From assembly GCF_003665065.1 (NCBI RefSeq), contig NZ_RCHR01000006.1, positions 117,069-181,068 of the forward strand: 64,000 nt of DNA. Direction: 5' to 3'. The translations under genes and the position numbers were made by a program. Shown one piece after another: positions 8,614-15,899 of this stretch. Positions within the stretch are counted from its first letter, which is position 1; the number at the start of each line of letters is the position of its first letter. This stretch comes from Oceanobacillus piezotolerans (GTDB lineage: Bacteria; Bacillota; Bacilli; Bacillales; Amphibacillaceae). Under the pieces are notes generated by a model. That model ran no database searches. It worked only from the letters and a program-made list of their open reading frames with translations, and was not told where the DNA came from.

Positions 8614-8661
8614 TATTATCTTGCAAGATAATATTCTACCACGATAGAAATCATTTCTCAA
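8614..8661 (-). promoter_or_regulatory. trhO promoter with perfect palindromic operator
   Basis: On the minus strand, TTGAGA (8661-8656) and TAGAAT (8638-8633) are 17 bp apart. Immediately after the -10 lies a perfect 20-bp palindrome at 8614-8633, core ATTATCTTGCAAGATAAT. A related half-site, TTTGCAAGATACAAA, lies nearer the gene at about 8577-8591. The position at the transcription start suggests a repressor site. I do not recognise the regulator. Confidence 0.6.
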
Positions 8662-8710
8662 TAGGTGCAATCAAAAATGACAAACCACAGTTTAATAAAT
8701 GATTAATGAA

Positions 8711-8756
8711 ATAACAGAAAGATAGTTATGTGTTACAATGAATGTAAACGATTACA
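8711..8756 (+). promoter_or_regulatory. Promoter with perfect CcpA cre site
   Basis: TACAAT at 8734-8739 is a -10, with a weak ATAACA at 8711-8716. TGTAAACGATTACA at 8743-8756 matches the cre consensus TGWAANCGNTNWCA at every defined position and covers the expected transcription start. It is therefore likely repressed by CcpA during growth on preferred sugars. The nearest downstream elements are a dead membrane-protein gene and then odhA. Confidence 0.75.
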
Positions 8757-8801
8757 TTTAACGAAATTTATATTATAATGGAGGCATAAGGAGGGAATCC
8801 T

Positions 8802-8958
8802 ATAAAAAGGAAAGCCTGATATTTATTCCATTTAGTACTGCCAGTTTTAGTTATCGTAGTGTCGATAGCATTTTTTGGACAATTAAATCCATAAGTACTA
8901 CTAAAAACGTGGTTAGCATGGGTTTATGGAATCGTAAATGGGATATGATGTTAATTGA
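8802..8958 (+). pseudogene. Decayed membrane-protein gene (transporter N-terminus?)
   Basis: A strong ribosome site AAGGAGGG (8788-8795) precedes ATA at 8802 where an ATG would be expected. The frame then reads IKRKA-stop-YLFHLVLPVLVIVVSIAFFG, a charged N-terminus and a hydrophobic helix, then QLNP-stop-VLLKTWLAWVYGIV and a third stop. A lost start plus stops in one otherwise coherent frame indicates a dead gene. A further stretch at about 9036-9101 reads IAALIGCKKYTKYK-stop, resembling the end of a membrane protein, so the relic may span to odhA with a large internal deletion. The family is uncertain; a BCCT-like transporter is only a guess. Confidence 0.45.
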
Positions 8959-9113
8959 ATAGAGTACTTCTTTCATGCCGCATATTTATAACATTATATT
9001 AAATCATTTACTGGATATTTTTATATTGACAATAGGTTAACATTTTAGGTTAATAGATAGCGGCACTAATCGGATGCAAGAAATACACAAAGTATAAATA
9101 GGAGTGCAGGAAT

Positions 9114-11972
9114 ATGAATAACAATCATAGAAATCCATGGAACGATATTAGTGGTTCCAATATGGGCTATGTCTTCCAGCAATATGAAATATATTTGGAA
9201 AATCCCGATAATGTAGATGAGAGTTTTAATGAGCTGTTTAGCAAGTGGGGAGCCCCTCAAGAAGGTTTACTTCAAAAGGAGAGCCCTGGAATGAAACCTA
9301 ATGAAATGATAAATAAAATGAGAAAATTGATTGCAGCGGTGGAGCTAGCAAGCAATATACGCAAATATGGACACTTGCAAGCGAATCTAAATCCACTCGT
9401 AAAATCAATAGAAAATCCTATGTTGGATTTAGCTGCCTATCGTCTAACGGAAGCAGATTTAAGAGATATTCCAGCAGCATTTATCTGTGAGGGGAATGGT
9501 AACGGATTTAGCGACGGTTTCGAAGCAATTCAGTACCTTAAAAAAATATATACCTCTACCGTAGGGTTTGAGGTTGAACATATAGAACCGAGCGAAATAG
9601 ATTGGATGAGACAAAAGATAGAAGGTGGATACATAAATAGAACGTGTTCTGCTGCAGAAAAGGAAGCTTTATTAAAAAGCTTATATGAAGCAGAAAAATT
9701 TGAGCAATTCATAGGTAAGACCTATGTTGGCCAAAAGCGTTTTTCTGTAGAAGGCTTAGAATCCTTAGTACCTTTTATCAATGAACTTGTAACGCTATCG
9801 GCAAAAAGCAATGTGAACCATGTTGCTATCTCTATGGCCCATCGTGGCAGATTAAATGTTCTTACTCATGTATTAGAGAAGCCATACGAAGCCATCCTCT
9901 CACAATTTCAACATTCTAAATGGGTTAATACAGACCCAACCCTGCAAATAGCAGAAGGGTTTACAGGAGATGTGAAGTATCATCTTGGTGCAGTAAAAGA
10001 GAAAAACATAGATGGCAGAAGAATAAAAGTTTCGCTAGCCTACAATCCTAGCCACTTAGAGATTGCTGGGTCTGTAGTGGAAGGCTATACAAGAGCATTA
10101 CAGGATGACCGTTCAGGAAAAGGTTATCCAAAGCAGGATGTAGATAAAGCAATACCTGTACTTGTGCATGGTGATGCTGCTATCTCTGGACAAGGAATAG
10201 TCCAAGAACTCCTGAATTATGCTCGCACGAAGGCCTACGGTACAGGTGGAACCATTCATATCGTTGCGAATAATCATATCGGGTTTACAACGGAAAGCGA
10301 AGATGATCGTTCTACCGTTTATTCCAGCGATGTAGTGAAAGGGTATAATATTCCTGTTTTGCATGTGAATGCAGATGATCCTGAAGCATGTTTGGCTGTA
10401 GCTAAGTTAGCATTTGAATATAGACAAACCTTTCATAAGGATGTGCTTGTCGATATTAGTGGTTATCGTCGATTAGGCCATAATGAGATGGACGAACCTA
10501 GGATGACGAGCCCAGTCACATATAAAGTGGTTGACAAGCATCCAACGATAACAGCTGTTTATACAAAGCAATTATTAAAAGAAGAATCCATTTCCGAGGA
10601 GCGTATTAAAGAAATTGCTTCAGACACGCTAGGTAAACTCCAGAAAGCATATGAAAGTATAGAACAAAATATAGAAGAGTTAAAACCCATCCAGAACAGA
10701 CATGAGGCTTTTGGAAGTGAAATACCAAGCGTAGAAACAAAGATAGATAAATCAGCTTTAATCGAAATAAATGATGAATTACTGAAATGGCCAGAAGGTT
10801 TTAACGTATTTAATAAGTTGAGAAAGATATTAAACCGGCGCCGTGATGCCGTAGAGAACCACAAAAAAATAGACTGGGGTCATGCAGAAGCATTAGCGTT
10901 TGCCTCAATACTGAAAGATGGCACGTCCATTCGATTAACTGGTCAGGATTCAGAACGAGGTACATTCTCTCATCGTAATGTGGTGTTATCAGATGAGATA
11001 ACAGGTGAAAAATATAGCCCAATGCACACGATTAGTACTTCTAATGCATCCTTTGATATTCGGAACAGCACTCTTTCTGAAAATGGGGTCTTGGGCTTCG
11101 AATATGGATATGATATAGCAGCTCCTGAAACATTAGTAATGTGGGAAGCTCAATTCGGTGACTTTGCGAATGGTGCCCAAATGATTATTGATCAATTTAT
11201 CGCATCTGGAAGAGAAAAATGGGGACAAAAATCTGGTTTGGTATTGCTATTGCCACATGGATATGAAGGGCAAGGGCCTGAACACTCTAACGCGAGACCG
11301 GAACGTTACTTACAGCTGGCTGCGGAAAATAATTGGACAGTTGCTAATTTCTCAACTGCTGGCAACTATTTTCACGCTTTAAGGAGACAGGCTGCAGTTT
11401 TAAAAACGGAGGAAGTACGTCCGTTAGTAATCATGACACCGAAGAGCCTTTTACGTCATCCATCAGCAGGAGTTTACCTTGAGGAATTAACACAAGGGCA
11501 ATATAACCCGATTATGGAACAGCCAGGACTGGGGAAAATCGCAGATGAAGTAGAGAGAGTAGTGCTTACAACTGGTCGAATAGCTGTTGAATTATCCGAT
11601 ATGGTAGGAAAGGATCTAGAAAGCTTTCGTTGGTTAGATATTATCCGAGTTGAACAACTTTATCCATTCCCGGAAGAAGAAATAGAACGCGTATTCAATA
11701 AATATAGGAATCTTAAAGAAATTATATGGACTCAGGAAGAACCGCAAAACATGGGGGCATGGAATTATATTGCACCACGTATCCAAAAAATCGCACCTAA
11801 GAAGATTATGGTCACTTATAATGGCCGTCCAGATATGGCCAGTCCATCTGAGGGAGATCCGTTTGTGCATAAACATGAGCAAGAAAGAATTATTAGTATG
11901 ACGTTAACCAAAACAAAAGCAGAAGCAAAACCGGACACAAATATAGCTAAACCAGTTAAGAAAATTGGATAA
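9114..11972 (+). CDS. odhA: 2-Oxoglutarate dehydrogenase E1 component
   Basis: 952-aa thiamine-diphosphate enzyme that decarboxylates 2-oxoglutarate and passes the succinyl group to the E2 subunit (OdhB) in the TCA cycle. The length is normal and the frame intact. The N-terminus NPWNDISGSNMGYVFQQYEIYLENP is OdhA-specific. The ThDP fold includes MAHRGRLNVL and HGDAAISGQGIVQE, and the C-terminal half has LPHGYEGQGPEHSNARPERYLQL. AGGAGTGCAGGAAT precedes ATG 9114. In B. subtilis odhB follows directly. Here only an eroded trace of odhB is visible, so E2 must be supplied from elsewhere if the complex works. The cre site at 8743 may regulate it. Confidence 0.95.
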   Translation: MNNNHRNPWNDISGSNMGYVFQQYEIYLENPDNVDESFNELFSKWGAPQEGLLQKESPGMKPNEMINKMRKLIAAVELASNIRKYGHLQANLNPLVKSIENPMLDLAAYRLTEADLRDIPAAFICEGNGNGFSDGFEAIQYLKKIYTSTVGFEVEHIEPSEIDWMRQKIEGGYINRTCSAAEKEALLKSLYEAEKFEQFIGKTYVGQKRFSVEGLESLVPFINELVTLSAKSNVNHVAISMAHRGRLNVLTHVLEKPYEAILSQFQHSKWVNTDPTLQIAEGFTGDVKYHLGAVKEKNIDGRRIKVSLAYNPSHLEIAGSVVEGYTRALQDDRSGKGYPKQDVDKAIPVLVHGDAAISGQGIVQELLNYARTKAYGTGGTIHIVANNHIGFTTESEDDRSTVYSSDVVKGYNIPVLHVNADDPEACLAVAKLAFEYRQTFHKDVLVDISGYRRLGHNEMDEPRMTSPVTYKVVDKHPTITAVYTKQLLKEESISEERIKEIASDTLGKLQKAYESIEQNIEELKPIQNRHEAFGSEIPSVETKIDKSALIEINDELLKWPEGFNVFNKLRKILNRRRDAVENHKKIDWGHAEALAFASILKDGTSIRLTGQDSERGTFSHRNVVLSDEITGEKYSPMHTISTSNASFDIRNSTLSENGVLGFEYGYDIAAPETLVMWEAQFGDFANGAQMIIDQFIASGREKWGQKSGLVLLLPHGYEGQGPEHSNARPERYLQLAAENNWTVANFSTAGNYFHALRRQAAVLKTEEVRPLVIMTPKSLLRHPSAGVYLEELTQGQYNPIMEQPGLGKIADEVERVVLTTGRIAVELSDMVGKDLESFRWLDIIRVEQLYPFPEEEIERVFNKYRNLKEIIWTQEEPQNMGAWNYIAPRIQKIAPKKIMVTYNGRPDMASPSEGDPFVHKHEQERIISMTLTKTKAEAKPDTNIAKPVKKIG

Positions 11973-12009
11973 ACCCTCTAAAGCTCCAGTAAATGATTAG
12001 GGGATTGAG

Positions 12010-12084
12010 AAAGGGAAGTAATAACACGTTAATGATTCCAGAATTATAGGGTCTGTTATAGAAGGTGTTATCGAGAAAAGAGTA
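12010..12084 (+). pseudogene. Relic of the odhB (E2 succinyltransferase) start
   Basis: About 60 bp after odhA, ATG 12032 reads M-I-P-E-L-stop, and the next frame reads GSVIEGVIEK (12049-12078). OdhB proteins begin with a lipoyl-domain motif of the form VPELAESI(S/T)EGTIAQ. The spacing between the PEL codons (ending 12046) and the S codon (12052) is 5 nt, where the motif needs 6, so a single-base deletion joins the two fragments. An AAAGGGA-like site lies at 12010-12016. Nothing else of the roughly 1.25-kb gene is recognisable before the cold-shock gene. Confidence 0.5.
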
Positions 12085-12484
12085 TCGATGTAGTGGTTTG
12101 GAATTTTATCAGGAGTAAAAAAATATAAAATTAGTTTTTTAAGAAAAATAAATCCTTAATTCCTATTGAAATACAAGGCTTTAGCAGGCTAGCAGCATCA
12201 CAAGTGAGCAAACTGAAGCGTTTTCCTTGAGGTGCTTCTGGAAGGATGGGATAACGTTTACATCGTTGATATAATTGGATTTGCCTGTCCAATTAAATAA
12301 ATAAAAAAATTGGTAGCGATTGGTAAAAAAATGTCCTCAAATGCTTGCATTTTTCATAAGAAAAGGTTAAAGTAAAGTTAGCAAAAGGATTGATGTAATA
12401 CTTTACGACCTCTTTTTCAAGAGCTGTAAAGGTATTTATGTTTCAATTACTTTGCAGTACTATTGATATAAGGAGGTCATTTCA
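12085..12484 (+). other. Noncoding region with cold-shock gene promoter and leader
   Basis: I find no credible gene here. A possible promoter for the cold-shock gene is TTGCAT (12345-12350) with TAAAGT (12368-12373), giving a leader of about 100 nt, typical for csp genes. Two ATTGG boxes (12309-12313, 12319-12323), a motif described upstream of Bacillus csp genes, lie 22-36 bp before the -35. The rest is AT-rich and probably residue of the lost odhB region. Confidence 0.45.
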
Positions 12485-12682
12485 ATGACTGGTAAAGTAA
12501 AATGGTTTAACGCAGAAAAAGGTTTCGGTTTCATCGAGCGCGAAGACGGAGACGATGTATTCGTACACTTCTCAGCAATCCAAGCTGATGGTTTCAAAAC
12601 TCTTGAAGAAGGTCAAGATGTTGAATTTGAAATCGTTGAAGGTAACCGTGGACCACAAGCAGCTAACGTAGTTCGCTTATAA
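12485..12682 (+). CDS. cspB: Cold-shock protein (CspA/CspB family)
   Basis: 65-aa single-domain nucleic-acid chaperone. RNP1 (KGFGFIE) and RNP2 (VFVHFSAI) are intact, preceded by the family start [13 protein letters not shown]. It binds single-stranded RNA and DNA and eases translation in the cold. AGGAGGTCATTTCA precedes the ATG. The long leader and clean terminator mark a stand-alone gene. Which of the csp paralogues (B, C or D) it corresponds to cannot be settled from the sequence alone. Confidence 0.93.
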   Translation: MTGKVKWFNAEKGFGFIEREDGDDVFVHFSAIQADGFKTLEEGQDVEFEIVEGNRGPQAANVVRL

Positions 12683-12692
12683 TAGACGTTTC

Positions 12693-12730
12693 AAGGGTTT
12701 ATCTCTCTATGGGATAAACCCTTTTATTTT
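12693..12730 (+). terminator. Terminator of the cold-shock gene
   Basis: An 11-bp perfect stem AAGGGTTTATC / GATAAACCCTT (12693-12703, 12713-12723) followed by TTTTATTTTT. Confidence 0.9.
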
Positions 12731-12775
12731 TACAGCAAAACGGTGCATGCTGAATAGAGCTGTACCGTTTTTTAA

Positions 12776-12988
12776 TAGTCTAGGAAATTATAAAATGAAC
12801 GACCTGCTGATAATTTTTATCATAAGAAAGGCCACGTCCGGCTCCAGCGCCCAGCAACTAGCAAACTTCACACTCCTTCACTACGATAAGTCAACATCGA
12901 CTCCCTACGGTCGTCGTGTTTCCTTTATCTCATTGCGGAGCGCTCCAGTTTGTACGTTGCTATACGGGCGCTTGCGCCTTTGTTCTAT
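12776..12988 (+). repeat. Dispersed ~210-bp repeat, copy 1
   Basis: This segment, from AAATTATAAAATGAACGACC to GGGCGCTTGCGCCTTTGTTC, is nearly identical to 44852-45062, with short or decayed copies at 45063-45140 and 57522-57640. It contains the small palindromes GGCGCTTGCGCC and ACGGTCGTCGTG. It has no credible protein frame; the open frame across it has no ribosome site. It behaves like a noncoding dispersed or miniature mobile repeat. Confidence 0.85.
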
Positions 12989-13098
12989 AAAAAATGGTAC
13001 AACATGTTAAACGAGAGCAAATGGAAAGTGATAGCTATCGATTATAGCAAGTAAAATTAAATGTCTGGAATGGACAAGTAGTGAAAGGGTTGAAAAGA

Positions 13099-13401
13099 AT
13101 GAATAAGAAGGAAATAGAAGCGCACATCATAAATAAATATCAAGCAGATGAAAAGATGATGATTCTTGTCTATGCACAGTGGTGTGTGAATCATGATCTA
13201 GATCCAATAGCTCTCTACGAAAAGGCATATCCAAACCAACTGAAAAATCCCGTATTACTCGAGACGTTGGAACTAACTGTTTCAAAACAGGAATCAGAGG
13301 AAATTGCTGACCAGACTGTATTAAATATCTTGCATTTGTTTGGGAATGATGATTTGGCATTTGTTGTACAAGAGGAAATACAACAGCGAAAAAAGAAATA
13401 A
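13099..13401 (+). CDS. Conserved hypothetical small protein
   Basis: 100-aa soluble, charged, probably all-helical protein (MNKKEIEAHIINKYQADEK...), ending in EEIQQRKKK. I do not recognise a domain. ATG 13099 is preceded by AAAGGG ten bases upstream, better than the GTG at 13081, which has none. It is monocistronic between a repeat element and a terminator at 13489-13520. Codon use matches the neighbours, so it looks genuine. Confidence 0.7.
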   Translation: MNKKEIEAHIINKYQADEKMMILVYAQWCVNHDLDPIALYEKAYPNQLKNPVLLETLELTVSKQESEEIADQTVLNILHLFGNDDLAFVVQEEIQQRKKK

Positions 13402-13488
13402 CAGATATTTAAGTATAGAAAGAAAGTATTAATCTATTAATCTACTAAGACCTAAAATTAAAATGGTATTTAATACAATATTGAATAA

Positions 13489-13521
13489 GGGAAACGCCAT
13501 AATTAAGCGTCTCCCATTTTT
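13489..13521 (+). terminator. Terminator of the small hypothetical gene
   Basis: GGGAAACGC (13489-13497) pairs with GCGTCTCCC (13507-13515) with one A-C mismatch, followed by ATTTTTAT. Confidence 0.65.
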
Positions 13522-13558
13522 ATCTGGATTTCGAACAGATCACTCTGTCCTTTAACTC

Positions 13559-14431
13559 CTATAGAAACAGTTTAATTAATGCCTGTGTCCCACTATCTTC
13601 CTCGCCTTTTTCAGCAAGCTCTTTGTATAGATTTAAGGATAACTCCAAACCGGGTGAAAGCATATCCATCTCTTTTGCAGATTCCAGCGCAATCGTCATG
13701 TCTTTTATAAAATGCTTTACATAAAACCCTGGTGCAAAATCGTTCTGCAGCATCCGTGGAGCTAGTTTGGATAAAGAAAAACTCGCTGCAGCACCGGTTG
13801 AAATACTTTGTAAGACCTTATCTGGATCTAATCCAGCCTTTTTAGCAAAAGCAATCGCTTCACAAACGCCTATCATATTCGATGCAATAGTAATTTGATT
13901 TGCAAGCTTGGTATATTGACCGGAACCAGCCTTGCCCTGAAGGATGATATTCTCGCCCATTACTTCAAAAATTGGTAAAAGAGCATTGAACGCTATTTGA
14001 TCCCCACCTACCATGATAGCGAGCTTTCCATTCTGAGCGCCAATATCTCCACCTGAAACAGGTGCATCCAATGAATAAATCTCTTTTTCCGATGCTTTTT
14101 CATAAATCTCAACTGCTAAAGAAGGTTTTGAAGTTGTAAAGTCCACAACGTAGGAGTTCGGCTTTGCATTCTCTAAAATGCCATGACCCCCGAAGTACAC
14201 TTCCTCTACATCTGATGGGTAACCTACCATGGTGAAAATCACATCGGAATCCTGTGCTAATTGTTTAACCGTTTCTTTCCAAACTGCTCCCTTTTCAATA
14301 AGCTCCTCAGCCTTTGCTTTGGTTCGATTATAGACGTTAACAGCATAACCTGCGTTCATTAAATTTCTGGCCATGCTTTTGCCCATCACGCCAGTCCCAA
14401 CAAAACCTATCTTTGCCTCTTTTGTAACCAT
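13559..14431 (-). CDS. NAD(P)-dependent beta-hydroxyacid dehydrogenase (3-hydroxyisobutyrate dehydrogenase family, YkwC-like)
   Basis: 290-aa cytoplasmic oxidoreductase. N-terminal Rossmann motif GFVGTGVMGKSMARNLMNAGY (residues 9-29), with NRTKAK after the second strand, which favours NADP. The substrate loop DAPVSGGDIGAQNGKLAIMVGG and catalytic lysine segment GSGQYTKLANQ (the K of TKLANQ) are as in the family, and the C-terminal helical dimerisation domain is intact. It acts on 2- or 3-hydroxyacids; the exact substrate is unknown. It is monocistronic and divergent from the acetyltransferase gene. Confidence 0.88.
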   Translation of the reverse strand: MVTKEAKIGFVGTGVMGKSMARNLMNAGYAVNVYNRTKAKAEELIEKGAVWKETVKQLAQDSDVIFTMVGYPSDVEEVYFGGHGILENAKPNSYVVDFTTSKPSLAVEIYEKASEKEIYSLDAPVSGGDIGAQNGKLAIMVGGDQIAFNALLPIFEVMGENIILQGKAGSGQYTKLANQITIASNMIGVCEAIAFAKKAGLDPDKVLQSISTGAAASFSLSKLAPRMLQNDFAPGFYVKHFIKDMTIALESAKEMDMLSPGLELSLNLYKELAEKGEEDSGTQALIKLFL

Positions 14432-14625
14432 ATTAATTCCTCCACCCCTTATAATATTTTCATTGCAAGCTAACTGGCTGTAATTAACGATGAGTAAAAT
14501 ATATGAGAAGCCAGTGACGCCCCGATTCGGTCAACTAATGATCAATTTGAAATAAAAATCTCCCATTGATTGAAGATTCACTTTATCTCCATGATATAGT
14601 AAAAATAAAGGGAGGAACAAGTAGA

Positions 14626-15075
14626 ATGCAATGGATAATGAAAACCTTTCAAGAATTAACGAATGAAGAATTATATGGAATTTTAAAAGTAAGGGTCGAT
14701 GTGTTTGTCGTTGAACAGAAATGTGCTTATCCTGAAATAGATAATTATGACCAATTTAGTCTACACTATTTTTTAAAAATAGATAATGAAATCGCTGCTT
14801 ATGCAAGAATTTTACCAAAGGGTACAAAATATAAAGAAGAAGCATCCATTGGTCGAGTATTAGTAGTGGAAAAATATCGGCATAAAGGATATGCAAGGGA
14901 ACTGCTAAATCAAATTATTACCTTTGTTAGAGAGGAGTGGAAAGAACAGAGAATAAAAATTCAAGCCCAACAGTATTTAAAGTCCTTTTATGCCTCTTTT
15001 GGTTTTCATGCAGTTTCAGTAGGGTATATAGAGGATGGAATTCCCCATATTGACATGAATTGGATTTGCAGGTAA
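14626..15075 (+). CDS. GNAT N-acetyltransferase, ElaA family
   Basis: 149-aa cytoplasmic acetyltransferase. ElaA hallmarks are the N-terminal ELYGILKVRVDVFVVEQKCAYPEIDNYD block, then the acetyl-CoA segment IGRVLVVEKYRHKGYARELL near residues 85-104, and FYASFGFH near the C-terminus. The start is ATG 14626, with GGGAGGAAC nine bases upstream; the longer frame from 14566 has no ribosome site. The substrate of the family is unknown. It is divergent from the dehydrogenase gene and upstream of the yteA-like gene. Confidence 0.86.
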   Translation: MQWIMKTFQELTNEELYGILKVRVDVFVVEQKCAYPEIDNYDQFSLHYFLKIDNEIAAYARILPKGTKYKEEASIGRVLVVEKYRHKGYARELLNQIITFVREEWKEQRIKIQAQQYLKSFYASFGFHAVSVGYIEDGIPHIDMNWICR

Positions 15076-15155
15076 AGAATCATTCTGGCGCAGTTACACA
15101 TAGTATAGTTAGTAATCATTTAGCCCATACATCATAAAATGGAGGCATGATAGAA

Positions 15156-15842
15156 GTGATCACAAATGAAGAACTAGCAGAATTTAAAACTATTTTGTTG
15201 CAGCGACAAAACGAGTTAATTCATCATCAACAGGATCATTATGGGATGACATTGGAAATGCCTAAGGAGACAATAGGAGAGTTATCGAATTACGATAATC
15301 ATCCTGCTGATACTGGGACTGAACTCTTTGAGAGAGGCAAAGATTTAGCGCTAAATGAACATACAGAGAAAGAGCTGGAAGATATTAATAAAGCTCTTCA
15401 TGCAATAGAAGAGGGAAGTTACGGAGTTTGTGCTGTTTGTGGGGCAGATATTCCTAAGGAACGTCTTATGGCGGTACCAACAGCGGATCGTTGCGTGAAA
15501 CATGCGAAGCAAGAAGCGTTTGAACACCCAAGGACGATGGAAGAAGAAGTTTTTTCACCGAATATTAATCCGAATGAAATTACTCCTGAAGAACAGGTCG
15601 GATACGATGCGGAAGATACCTGGCAGGATATGAGCCGTCACGGCACTTCGGAAACGACTGCAGACTTTTACACTGACATCGAAAATTATGATAATATGTA
15701 TCCAAATAGTGATGAGACAGTTGGTGCGGTGGAGGATTATGAGAATTTCGCAGCTGCTGATATAGAGGGCAACGCTATTGGAGTTACTCCAAATCATAAG
15801 AAGTATGAAAATGAATTGGACGATGAAGAAGATGAGGATTAA
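15156..15842 (+). CDS. yteA: TraR/DksA-type zinc-finger protein, YteA family
   Basis: 228-aa cytoplasmic protein of the YteA sporulation-associated family. It has a helical N-terminal coiled segment with LSNYDNHPADTGTELFERGKDLAL, then the DksA-type finger CAVCGADIPKERLMAVPTADRCVKH. The last ligand of the finger is His, not Cys. A long acidic tail ends in DDEEDED. DksA relatives bind the RNA polymerase secondary channel; the role of YteA proteins is not established. GTG 15156 is chosen because GGAGG (15141-15145) is ten bases away, whereas it would nearly touch ATG 15147. Confidence 0.82.
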   Translation: MITNEELAEFKTILLQRQNELIHHQQDHYGMTLEMPKETIGELSNYDNHPADTGTELFERGKDLALNEHTEKELEDINKALHAIEEGSYGVCAVCGADIPKERLMAVPTADRCVKHAKQEAFEHPRTMEEEVFSPNINPNEITPEEQVGYDAEDTWQDMSRHGTSETTADFYTDIENYDNMYPNSDETVGAVEDYENFAAADIEGNAIGVTPNHKKYENELDDEEDED

Positions 15843-15843
15843 A

Positions 15844-15880
15844 AAAGAAGGCTCCTTGTAAGGAAGGGGCCTTCTTTCTG
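15844..15880. terminator. Bidirectional terminator between yteA-like gene and htrA
   Basis: A stem of AAAGAAGGC with GCCTTCTTT, extended by CCTT/AAGG near the loop, flanked by A residues on the left and T residues on the right, separates convergent genes. Confidence 0.8.
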
Positions 15881-15899
15881 TATATTTCACTTCTGGATT

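Noticed and set aside
12747..13010. Open frame over repeat copy 1, and the similar frame at 45009-45206
   Set aside because: Both lie inside the dispersed noncoding repeat, have no ribosome site and do not agree in length or frame between copies.
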